Of a stretch of 29,991 nt of DNA, positions 10,367-19,948 are shown piece by piece. The DNA is taken from positions 1-29,991 of the forward strand of contig JAFREE010000224.1 of NCBI GenBank assembly GCA_019400425.1, read 5' to 3'. The notes under the pieces were generated by a model. The model was given only the letters and a program-made list of their open reading frames with translations. It was not told the DNA's origin and searched no databases. Source of the DNA: Hymenochaete sp. R1. Taxonomy: Eukaryota > Basidiomycota > Agaricomycetes > Hymenochaetales > Hymenochaetaceae. Within the stretch, counting starts at the first letter, position 1. Every line of letters starts with the position of its first letter. Position numbers and translations under genes: made by a program.

Positions 10367-10975
10367 ATGTCTACCTTTGCCCCCCTCGATGTCCAGTGAG
10401 TCTTATTTTTTCTTTTGTCATGCTATTGAGAAACTAAGCATCGAATGAAGGTACGCCGCAGAGCCTCTTGTGGCTTTTGGTGCTGCATGCGGCACAAGGC
10501 TGCTCACGTCCCCAGCGTGGACTTCAGCAATGCAAGGTGCCGTCTATGCCTTGCACAACCGGCTCCTGCTCAGGGCAACGCGCAGGGTTAGTGTCTGGGA
10601 GGTGACGTAAGACTGGTTTTGCTTTCTATTTCATTCATCCCATTCAATGCTGATGCGTACCAGGGGCAACCGTCATTTCAACTTTGAGGACCCCGAGCCC
10701 CACTATACCGTTGTAGGGTCAGACAACCGAGGCTCCCAAGTGTGTGCGGCACACATATATGCAGACATTTCGGAGTCTGGGTGCAAATATGTGAGTGCGG
10801 TGTCTTTTATCCTCAGTTAATATGTCATAATTCAAAGACCAGGCTAATTAATTGACAGTATTTGCATATGAATCGGTCCACTGTCGAGTTAAAAGGTGGA
10901 CCTCGCCACACAGTCAATCAGTGGGAGAGGATGGGAGGGCGTAGACCTTGGGATCGGGGGGTGGCAACACTTTGA
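10367..10975 (+). CDS. Small orphan protein, four exons
   Basis: The product is not recognised. The exons are 10367-10395, 10451-10606, 10664-10790 and 10859-10975, with introns of 55, 57 and 68 nt. All have GT-AG ends, and phases 2, 2 and 0 match exactly, which supports a real gene. The 142-residue product starts MSTFAPLDVQYAAEPLVAFG, contains TGNRHFNFEDPEPHYTVV and CAAHIYADISESGCKYYLHM, and has no signal peptide or membrane span. The 3' end is uncertain. A phase-matched alternative skips from a donor at 10896 to an acceptor ending at 11079, then to an exon with LYVSEQLDRWLFL. After another intron (donor at about 11154) that path stops near 11277. It is transcribed away from the RING gene across the region holding palindrome A. 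Confidence 0.55.
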
Positions 10976-11277
10976 TAAGACCGGAGGATGTTGGAAGAGG
11001 GGCAGCATGGGGCGGGAGGAGGAGTACTGCAGATGCCCCATATTCAATGAAAAACTAACCCTCTGCTGGCAAAACACAGGCCTGTGCTTTCAAGAAGGGT
11101 GGATGCCGCCTACGTTGTATGTTTCAGAGCAGCTTGACCGCTGGCTCTTCTTGGTGAGTTCTCCATTGTGTCTGCATGCACATTCGCCTCACCCGAATGA
11201 TCCAATGCATTTGGCAAGCCCATTCCATTGCAACTAACATATCTTTGTCCTCAACGAGTTCCTACGGGCCAACCCTT

Positions 11278-11806
11278 GATGTCCGATCTGCATAAGCTGG
11301 TTTTGGTATGCCGCATCATGATCAACCATGCCCCGCATCGTACACCGATGTAAAGCTGTTCGGAGCAGCCAACCAACCGCACGATTGAAGCAGCCAATTC
11401 ATTATCGGATTGTGCAGGTAAAGAGGCCCGACCAACCCAATGAACGCTAAAGAGGAGCCAAAGGGAAAGGTTTTGTATCCATCGCTTAATGGCAGGACTT
11501 TGCCATTTCTTCGAACTTGGATGGCAGCATGGAACCTCTCTTTTAAAGTTTCGCCTGCCGCTTTGGGCCAACTTCAAACTGACAAAGGCTAAGCGTCTCG
11601 CCTGCATTTTAAAATTGTTGGATCTCACTGTTGTCTTTATAGCTATCACGACAAAATGTAGCAAGACATCGCTGTAGGGATTGACATATAACAGTTGGAG
11701 TTCAGTATAGAAGTACAAATTCTTTATACGCAAGCAATTCATCATGACCAATGCGACCCGGAGATTTGTATAAAAGTGTAATAACATGCGCCTTTAACCC
11801 TTGCAC
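11278..11806. other. Spacer between converging genes
   Basis: The spacer sits between the orphan gene (plus) and the cyclin-like gene (minus). A 178-codon open frame exists on the minus strand, but it has no recognisable domain and its composition does not resemble the neighbouring genes. It is not called as a gene. Confidence 0.4.
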
Positions 11807-12383
11807 TCAGAAACGGGAGAAAAATCTACTCGCCACTTCGCCCCTTGCCTTGTCAATCCAAATGAAAACCTCAAATTCAAGCATATCAAACGCCCTAAAA
11901 TCCACAACTCCTTCAACTTGTCTATTTGCAACAACGCACCACCATTCATAGTCCTTCGCCCCCTCTCCATCGCATAATTTGGATACCTTAGCATGTGCAA
12001 AACTCATAGACATAAGAAGCACAAAAAGCAAATGCTTCGCTAATTGAGGCGTCACCATCGTGATGCAGAAGAGCAGAAATAAAGACGCATCACATACCGT
12101 TCCCAGCGTGAAAATCCGTGTTCTTAAGGATACGTGCAAAGCGCTTGATAAAATATGGCGCTACAAAGAGCTCCTGTTCATGCAAACCTCCGTCTTTATA
12201 GACAGTTTCCAAAAATGTGGAAGCCAGAAGGGCTATGGATACCCCCTGAACCGATGTTGGAATCGAATGATTTGCTTCGATGACATCCTGTACTCGAATT
12301 CCAATGGTGTCAAAGTCTCGTTGAGTCATGGGAGGGAAGACGGCGTGCAAAAACGACTCCAAGGAGTCAATGGGAGAAGACAT
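11807..12383 (-). CDS. Small protein with possible cyclin-like fold
   Basis: The two exons are 12383-12098 and 12039-11807, joined across a 58-nt intron (GTATGT to AATTAG, phase 1 matched), giving 172 residues. It starts MSSPIDSLESFLHAVFPPMT. Helical segments SIALLASTFLETVY, FVAPYFIKRFARIL, AKHLLFVLLMSMSFAHAKV and FDMLEFEVFIWID follow the spacing of a fungal cyclin box, where a 'tissue/lifetime' helix is followed by 'LxxLExxFLxxIDW'. The match is to pattern only, no diagnostic residue settles it, and the protein is short for a cyclin. Alternatives are an unrelated helical orphan or a truncated cyclin. No frame break was seen. Confidence 0.5.
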
Positions 12384-13002
12384 TGGCGGATGACAGAAAC
12401 ACGTTGAACGGCAATGAAAAGCACAATTTGCTGAGGATGGCTGCAGAATGGGTCCTTCAAAGCTACTTTTATATGCCTGTCTCCCTCGATTGCGAGAAAG
12501 GCAGATGCGGCCCATTGTGAGCCCCCAGAGATTCAGCACATGCCAGATCTCCACATCGGATTGGATTCTCTCTTTGCGTTCTGTTCCTGATTCCTTATTC
12601 CTTTGTTATACATGGTGTTTGAACCCATGCCCTCAACCCTTGGATGCGCGATGGGTCTCGGACTGGGATGTAAGGAGCAAGCCTAGCTCCCTTTGAGTGG
12701 GGTCCAAATGCTCCATCATGCTGCAGCAACGGCCCAATCCAAACTTAAGAAAATTGATTACGGCGCGTATATGCGGAAACAAACCCTTTTCATTGTTTAT
12801 AATGATTGGAACAAAGGCATGACGTGATAGAAATGGACAAATGGGGCTGAGATTAACTCAATCAGAAAAATAAAGGAAGGGTCTGAGGTCGTACAAAAAA
12901 CAAAGCATAGCGTTTTTGTGAAGGTAAGGGTGGCATACGCATGCGATATTGCAAGGGGGAACGAGGCATCAAAAAAACTGATCCTGTGAGCAGAGGGGGT
13001 CT
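12384..13002. other. Intergenic region between cyclin-like and TET/JBP-like genes
   Basis: Open frames here are short and without motifs. It should hold the promoter of the cyclin-like gene and the 3' end of the dioxygenase gene. Nothing else was seen. Confidence 0.45.
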
Positions 13003-14766
13003 TCAAATTCCTTTCAATTCATCTGCGGTCGAAAGGAGTGTCCAGCCCTTTTCCCATCTCTCCTTCCCAGCTCTATTAAATGCATCCTTCTCCTCGTTTG
13101 TCATGTCTGACTTCGGCCGGCTGCCCTGGCATAACCAGCTAAAGTTTCCGCCAGGTGTCCAAAACGCGATCGCTCTCCTTTCTTCTTCTTCTGGATTAGT
13201 AAGAGGCGTACTTGTGTGGGTGACACTTCCTGATGGGAAAAGAATTAGATCATATGGCTTTAGTTCCCAAGCCAACTTCGGCTCCTTCATAAGCAGTCGA
13301 GCAGACTTCTTGTGATTGAAGCGCCCAAATACCCCTACACAGCACACACCCCAAACCAAGTTTCGAAAGTCACGATGCCAGGTCGTTACGGCGCATTTGC
13401 CCATATTGAGGGCTACAGAGTCAAACTGAAGGTGGGGAAAGTACTCTGGAACATTAATTCCAAGACAGTCAAGGGCGGCGCGAAGCCTCATCTGTTCAAA
13501 CTTGTACAGAGAAGCAAGGCGAGGAAAGTAAGAGTGAAAGACGGCTAAAATGTGGCTCAATAAGCAGTCAAGCAAGATAGAAGCAAGACTTACTAGCAAC
13601 ATGCTTTGTGTACTGAATGACTGCCGGATGCCTGGCAAAATCAAGCAGGATTCGCACAACACTCTCATTCTTGCTTTCTTTTCTATTCAAGTCCTCAGAT
13701 GCAGATGCGTTTGGATTGGATGCAAACAAAGAAATCGGGGTCTCTAAAGATGTTTGCTATTGAACTTGATGCAACCAACGCATTAAACACACACCTTTGA
13801 GCCTTGTCCCGATGACAAACCAAAGCAAATGCTTGGAAATGATCCTCTGTTATGGGCTTCCAGCATCTTTTCAGAAAGAACCGCGCCCAGTTCTTTGTGC
13901 GTCAATTGTATCTTAGCATCAACAGCCTCACAAGTTGCAATCCAATTGGAAGGCTGAGAAGGCTTTACTGCAAAAACGAAATTATTTGCGTCAACAGCAA
14001 TGACAGGCTTGCTAAATGAGAGGTCATCAGCGCCATTCCTTCTGGAACAAACCGCTACATACTCTTCCGACTCAATCAGTCTCCATCCATTGGAAACCAA
14101 TTCAGACAAAGGCTCGTCTGTCCCCAAATCTTTCATCTGCGAACCAACAAATCCGGGGTCCGAACAAGGCAGCTTCCTGGGCTGCAAATCTGTTCCAATG
14201 ACTTCTGCGTCAAATATGAAGTTTCTTGTTGTCCGCTGAGATTGTCGAACGGCAGATTGAATGCGCTTCTTCATTTTCTGATAGCTTGCTTTCTCTGAAA
14301 GGGTATGCAACGGCGAAGGCTTATTTGAGTGCATGTCAGCTCTTGCCACTGCCTTCTTCTGCCTCCGCCCCTTAGTCTGACGCCAGGCTTTCTTCTTCTT
14401 TGTTACCACTTCTCCCATCGGCCCCATTTGCTGCGAGCATCCGCCTACGGTCGGCGAAGTGCTATCAAAGATATGTCTTTGCATCTTCCCGTGAGCATCA
14501 TTGCTGATGCACTGGGAACTTCTTTCGGAGGATTCAGTCAACGAAGAGATGCCGAAAAGAACTTCGAGGCCTGGGGGTGGGTTGGAAAATAACTCCAGAC
14601 CCACACTTCCAAGGAGTTCAAAGCGTCGGTCAGCCTGAACTTCGCCATCTTGACCAAACACGCTCTCGTGTGCGGTTTCGATTGCAATTCCTCCGTCACC
14701 AGCGCTGGATTTGGCATGCTCAACAAAATCAAACAAATCTATCTTGGCGAATCGAGCCTGAGACAT
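13003..14766 (-). CDS. TET/JBP-family Fe(II)/2-oxoglutarate dioxygenase
   Basis: This is a predicted nuclear enzyme oxidising 5-methylcytosine (or a related base) in DNA, of the TET/JBP family known to be expanded in Agaricomycetes. The exons are 14766-13795, 13741-13594 and 13544-13003. Introns of 53 and 49 nt match phase, giving 553 residues with no break. The N-terminal 200 residues are Ser-rich with basic patches (KKKKAWRQTKGRRQKKA). A conserved block runs from NGWRLIESEEYVAVC to CFGLSSGQGSK (near residue 324). The catalytic core has TTWHRDFRNLVWGV (His 430 and Asp 432, iron ligands), LILFPSGSVTHTSTPL (His 483, third ligand) and EEERRAIAFWTPGG (Arg near 497, 2-oxoglutarate binding). The C-terminus ends in LLSTADELKGI. 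All key residues are present, so it is likely active. It lacks a visible CXXC zinc finger. Activity on DNA is inferred from family, not shown. Confidence 0.83.
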
Positions 14767-15266
14767 TTTTTGTCAAAAAATAAATATAGAGAAGCCAGAA
14801 CGGCACACACCGCAAGTTCTTTCACACCCATTTCAGCCAATTCCAGTTTAAAATCGCTACTGGAATGCTAGATTTGTGGGGAAGGGGAATTCCAGTCAGC
14901 TTTATGGCCCTTTGCAGCTCCGAGGATGGGTGATTGGGTCAAAGATGAAGTTTACAATGGGAGGGTAAAGTAAAAAGAAATGCCAATGAAAGGTAAGGAT
15001 CAACAGACACATGGTCACATGCGCGTGACGCGGCTTGTCCTTTGCCGCTTCAACAAGCAGCAATAGGTCGGCTCTTCTGGTCCAAGACCATTCCTGCTTA
15101 AACTCAACATGCAAGGGAAGGGGGCTCAAAGATGGTTTGGCTAAGCAATATACATTAAATTCCGGTCAAATTTAGCACAATTAACTCTTGTTCATGATGC
15201 ACAGGGCGTCAAACCGGGGAAACACCGCGTTTTGCCGCATAAAACCGCCACCAATGCAAGGGAGAT
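14767..15266. other. Promoter side of the dioxygenase gene
   Basis: This stretch separates the TET/JBP-like start from the 3' end of the BTB-like gene on the same strand. No gene was seen. It contains CACATGCGCGTGACGCGG near 15016, reminiscent of the CACGTG-containing part of the palindromic repeats, but without the palindrome. Confidence 0.4.
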
Positions 15267-16307
15267 TCACTCCCCCATGATTTGGTCTCTGAACATGCTT
15301 TCGCCCTCATCCTCCTCCTCCGTCAAAATGCCGTGAGCCCCTTGAATGTCCGGCGCATGGGCGTCGTTGCCTTCAAGAATAACGTGACCCGTATGGCCTC
15401 CGTGCTCAAGAGAGGGCCAAACGAATTCCGACAAGGGGGCGGTTAAAGAATTTGGGGAGTCGACCTGCGCTCCCTGCGACTCATGCTGAAGTTGTTGGGT
15501 TAGTCATAAACGAGGACACGCCTGTTGAGATTTGTCACGTACTGACAACGGGGCTGCCCTGTAGTCCCAGATACGCTCCAAAATGCGCACCAGCATCTCA
15601 ACCCCAAGCTGTTGCCCCTCTTGCAGCGATAAACAAGAGCGTCGTAAAAGAAGAAGATCGACTTCTGGCCCCACCCAGTGTTCAAGCCCATACTTGTAAG
15701 CCAATTCAATCCTTCTTGTTGATGAGAGCCCCATTTCATCCAACTGGCGCAACGAGTTTTCATAAACAGAGAAAAAACCCCAATCCAGTGACAGCTTGAG
15801 CGCCCATTCTAATTCGATGTCAGTGAGCTCTTGCTGCGGAAGGCCAAGTGCTCTGGGACATCAAGGTGAGCATTGCGGAATACTGGGCAAAGAAGAGAGC
15901 ACTTACGGAGGAAACAAAATAGTCAGTAACGACCTGAGTTCATAAGACGGGACCCCCTCTATTTTAACGCTATAGGGTGCTCTGCGGGGGAACTTTTGCA
16001 TGAAAATGAGATTTTGTGCAAATGGACGATTGTCCACTCGAAACAGATACCCGTCGCACTGGAACAAAGGAAAGCAGTTGAGCCTGCCCGCTGAAGTTAA
16101 CAATGATATAATTTGCTTACCTCTATCTCTAGTATTTTTGTCGAAAACTTTAAATCCTCTTTCGCCGATAGCGATTGAGCGGGGGAGTCAGACAAGGGCT
16201 TTGGCGTAACTGGCGTCCAATAATTGAACAACTTTGCTGCAACCTGGGAAGCTTTGCATTGGCATTGACATAGAACATAGGTGATTCAAATTTTGACTCA
16301 CCTCCAT
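15267..16307 (-). CDS. Divergent BTB/POZ-domain protein
   Basis: This belongs to the large basidiomycete family of BTB/POZ proteins, presumed protein-protein interaction adaptors. The exons are 16307-16302, 16243-16121, 16058-15907, 15852-15543 and 15485-15267. Introns of 54-62 nt all have matched phases, giving 269 residues. The first exon codes only Met-Glu. The BTB core reads CDGYLFRVDNRPFAQNL then GVPSYELRSLLTILFPP, as in the family pattern 'LFRVHRxxF...F..LLxxLYPP'. It is followed by LEWALKLSLDWGFFSVYENS, RIELAYKYGLEHWVGP and LQEGQQLGVEMLVRILE, the usual C-terminal helices. The core segment between the two motifs is shorter than usual. The acidic tail (TEEEDEGESMF) lies in the last exon, which is open but has no start codon and is easily missed by ORF finders. 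Confidence 0.75.
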
Positions 16308-16993
16308 AACGATAAGGAGTTGAGGGATTTGAAAGGCAGCAAGCTAAGGGTGCTTGGAATCGGTGCGTTTGGTATTCGTCTGCTTGATTAGAGACAGAAT
16401 TTATAGTCTAAATCGTCTTGTATCCCATATCAGCTTCATTGTTCCAAGGCTGGCATGAAAGAACCGGGGTTGTAAATTGAACAAACAAAGCGTTTGAGCC
16501 TTACATCTGTCAACATCCGGCGCCTGCGATAAACAATCAAAGGCCCGTTCACAAAGAGAATGTTTTTATTATCTGCGTTATCCTTTTGAAGGGTTGGCGT
16601 CATTAAAAGGGGCGTGCAAATGCATCTACCATTTCTGCAAGACCTGTTTATTGCTTTAAAACAGATTTTTCGCACTGCCTATCAAAGACCAGTTGGTGAG
16701 GGGCGGCTGCATATGAGCTTTGCTGCCGTTTGGCCATGCTTCTTACGCAGACTCAAAATTTTGGCGCTTTTCTTTTTTGCCCTTTCTATAACGAACTGGC
16801 TTTCATGTTGCCCTTGCGGAGCAGAGCGCTGCCTTTCTAAGAAATTCCGTGCAGTCTTAAAGGTCTTTGAATGTATTTAAAAAACAAACCTCAAACATAT
16901 CGCATCCGTTAATTATAAAGACATTTTCAATAGGCCTCAACAATCTATATGTACAGCCGGAGAATGGGCCAAAACAGGAGGTCTGTCTGAGGG
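16308..16993. other. Intergenic region upstream of the BTB-like gene
   Basis: Two overlapping open frames of 79-88 codons exist on opposite strands, but neither has motifs or splice support. It probably contains the promoter of the BTB-like gene and the 3' end of the next gene. Confidence 0.4.
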
Positions 16994-17774
16994 CTAGGAG
17001 TCAATGAACCGACCGAGCGGAACAGCGATTGGCGGATAACCAACCACCTTGACATGTTTGAGCTGATGCAGCTTTCCTTTTCTCTTTTTGAAGAGATCTG
17101 CAATGCTACAAAGGTGTTCATAAAGAAAGAAGTGAGTATTGTATGAAATTTGCTCACGCAATCACCGCGCGATTGGCTGCCGTTAATGCGCTTGGAGGCA
17201 AGCCTGTAAGCTTGCCGCCTCGCACTCCATACACTAGCATGGTGCCTGGAAAGTTGGTCTCCTCGCCATAGCGGAAATTGCGAATGCTCTCATTCCCCTT
17301 TTGAAAACGCCTGCGATCGAAACCATGGACCACTCCAACCGTAAAGAGAGTTTTGGCGTATGAGACACGGCAGATTACAGTGTGCGTTTTGCTTCGGTAT
17401 GAGCCAAGGTCTTGTGCAAGCAGGCGGCGAGAGGATGCAATCATGTCGTCCGAAAGCGGGAGGTCCACAGTTTTTCGTTCTCCCCGAAATGGATACATCC
17501 GCACAGAAACAGCATTCTGTTCATGATTACTGCATCATCAGTGCGCTGATTTGAGAAAGGAATTGGAAGATTTAGAACCCCTTACCTGTGCGCATTCAAC
17601 ACCATCATGATCCGCTGCATCAGTTCCACGGATGGTGGTTGAGGAAGAAAATCGCCTCATAGATAATGCTGGCATCAGGCGGGGGCTTGATCGTAGCTGA
17701 CGTTGAGCAAGAGGTTGGGTTAAGCATGATGAGTCTGGGCTAAGACTTAAAGGCCGACGTGCGAAGGAAGGCAT
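16994..17774 (-). CDS. Orphan protein with Arg/Ser-rich N-terminus
   Basis: The product is not recognised. The exons are 17774-17586, 17516-17158 and 17105-16994. The introns (69 and 52 nt) match phases 0 and 2, giving a 219-residue product. The first 50 residues (MPSFARRPLSLSPDSSCLTQ, then RRFSSSTTIRG) are rich in Arg, Ser and Leu and almost free of acidic residues, which could be a mitochondrial targeting sequence or a disordered nuclear tail. The middle holds MIASSRRLLAQDLGSYRSKT, FTVGVVHGFDRRRFQKGN and TMLVYGVRGGKLTGLPPSAL. The end is basic (LFKKRKGKLHQLKHVK). There are no frame breaks. It diverges from the plus-strand gene at 18623, and palindrome copy B lies between them. Confidence 0.6.
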
Positions 17775-18622
17775 TGCTGAGGCGATTTCCCTGACAAGCT
17801 GAGGGTCTCCTCCCTAGATGACGTCTTTTGTTTTATGCCAGAATGTCCCTTTTGTGAAGCGAAGGTGAAAGGCTCGCTGTATGCTTGCGATATATCGCCA
17901 TGATTTTGGCAAAACCACGAGGCAATACATGAGGCCAGCCTCGAGCCAGCAGCTCTCCTTTAATCTTTTTTATCAAACTCAATCAATTTGACATTCTTTG
18001 TTCACAAAGGACTTTGTTACCTTTGGACCTTCTGCCCTGGACGCGGAATTGATCGGTCCGATCCCTGGGAATAATCAGACCTACACAATGAAATGCAACG
18101 TTGAGAATAAGAAAATTGCAGCTCCAATGTCCAAGCGCGGAGTCTTCAGCAAATAATGTTCTGTAGCTGTGGGGGAGGACTTGGTCGAACTTCCGGCATA
18201 CAGGTCGTCGATGCAACGGCAGCTTGTCGACCAGACCGGCAAGCCTTTTGCAGATCGTTAGCAGACACGAGAGTGGTCACGTGCGCGAGCGAGCAAAATC
18301 CAGTGGATTTTGCTCGACCGTGTGAAAATGTCAAACGCGAGCGGATTTGAATCGACTGTGAGAAACAGCTGTCATTTATGGTAATTTTTTGAGGACCCAC
18401 ATTTGACAGCTTCTTTCTTTTAACCCAACCGACTTCTTTCTTTTAATTCGTGTTGTCTTCATCAGACACCAGGCTCCGCCCCTCCATTGAATCACATCCA
18501 TTTCAGGAAGGTAATGAAGGTCAAAGAAACGATAAACAAAGTCAAAGGCCCCTTTGCTATTTAGCCTGGCTCTGGGTCAAACGGGCGTTCGAAAGGATTC
18601 AACCCACCCATTCGCACTCGCC
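17775..18622. other. Divergent intergenic region with palindrome B
   Basis: This 850-bp region lies between the starts of two divergent genes. Apart from the palindromic repeat at 18271-18328, no structure was seen. Short ORFs that cross the palindrome on both strands are products of the repeat. Confidence 0.5.
18271..18328. repeat. Palindromic repeat, copy B
   Basis: The core GAGCAAAATCCA-G-TGGATTTTGCTC (near 18290-18315) is a perfect inverted repeat with 12-base arms and one central base. It is preceded by GGTCACGTGCGCGAGC and followed by GACCGTGTGAAAA. The whole unit matches the reverse complement of 9622-9680. It could form a hairpin in single-stranded DNA or RNA, or bind a dimeric protein. 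Confidence 0.82.
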
Positions 18623-19810
18623 ATGCCTCGAAAATCCGAAAGCGAGTCATCCCACGATGAGTCGTCATCCGATGACGATGTGATTAACCCCAGGGCTAAC
18701 AATCAATCCTTCGTAAGCAACTTCTTTCAAGTCAACGGCTCGCGCGGTTTGACCCTTCTTGCAGAACTTGAAATGCATTAAAGAGGAACTGCAAAGACTT
18801 GAGTCGAAATACAGTATAATTGAGAGGGATGCGAGGCGATGTAAAGAGGTCCGTCTTTCTTCCTCTTTCTTTTCTGTCCACACCCACGGTTAGACCAGGA
18901 CGCTGTTCGGGCTTTGGAGATGGCAAACATATTCCAAGCGTCATCAAGCCTGCCCCCTCCCCATTGTCGGGCAGCTATAGGATCACGTCTGGATTCATTT
19001 GGTAAGCCCTTGCTTCAATCGCCCAAATCAATTTACTCTTGATAAGCCAGTAGACGAGGCTGTTGATGATTGTGGCGAGCCAACAGAGTGGGCCCCTGCT
19101 GCTCGTAGTGAGTTGAGCCCAATCAACAAAGGCAATTCAAGCAAAGTCCGACCTACCAGGTCTTCTGCTCGCAGAGGTGCTCGGGGCAAAAGTGAGCCAG
19201 GTCGGCATTCGTTTCTATGTTTCTTGATTATTGCCTTAAATGTTTTCAGGAGCTGCCTATGTCAGGCTGTCAAAGGCGCAAAACAATATGATGGAAAACC
19301 AAAGTGCACCTCCAGGTCGGCCTTTAATTAACATGGATGAAAATACAGACAGTGGGTGCAATCGTCACCAATCTTTCAAACATTCTGCCTGATGCCAATT
19401 CCTTAAAGCAATTGCAAGGCCCCCGAATCTTTCGCAGACACACGTTGCACTTCAAAAAGCCCTGGGCTGGGATGACTTTACCTATAGCCTTCTCAAAGTG
19501 AGTCGGCTCATGTTTTGGCCACAAGCGAGCTGTCCAATGTCCATTTTTAGGCAATTATGGCGGTTGCAATTCAAAAGGATCTCAATCCTTTTGTTACAAT
19601 CACTCAGCAGAACGTTGCTGATCTTGGGCGGGCTTATGCAAGAGCGAGTCGGGCTCACATTTTTCTCCTTCTTTTATTTATTTAACTGCTTTATTTCAGG
19701 CTGAGGAGGGCTTGTCGCAGCTTAATCTGCACCATTATGTCGATCGTTGGCCTCTAAGGATCATGGTAATAATAGGTTTAAGAGAATTCCAGCGGAAGAG
19801 TAAAAAATAG
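18623..19810 (+). CDS. Coiled-coil nuclear-type orphan protein
   Basis: No named family is assigned. ATG at 18623 starts MPRKSESESSHDESSSDDD (acidic/Ser tail, 30 codons to a donor at 18713). It is followed by a helical exon ELQRLESKYSIIERDARRCK, then DAVRALEMANIFQASSSLPP, then a basic Ser-rich stretch (KVRPTRSSARRGARGK), then the C-terminal domain: HVALQKALGWDDFTYSLLK, VAIQKDLNPFVTITQQNVAD and LNLHHYVDRWPLRIM. Introns are 45-60 nt. One near 19630-19690 only keeps frame if its donor is GC (TAT|GCAAGA), a rare GC-AG intron. The overall plan (Ser/Asp-rich start, coiled coil, 'LQKALG' helical domain) resembles a basidiomycete-wide family of unknown function, from memory. The stop at 19810 is the first in frame, and further splicing is possible. 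Confidence 0.58.
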
Positions 19811-19948
19811 TTGAGTAAATGTATTGGCATCGTTAGAGCTCTTGGACGCATTGCAAGCATTGCTTCAAATCAATCACCATTCCTATAGACATTATTATAA
19901 ATGCGGATGTAAATATGGAGAAGGGCTGTGGTTTCTCACACAGCAAAA

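Noticed and set aside
11251..11787. 178-codon open frame on the minus strand
   Set aside because: It has no domain or motif, overlaps the possible 3' end of the plus-strand orphan gene, and its composition is unlike the neighbouring coding exons. It was treated as chance.
12448..12696. 82-codon plus-strand ORF between the cyclin-like and dioxygenase genes
   Set aside because: It has no splice-consistent extension and no motif, and is expected by chance at this length.
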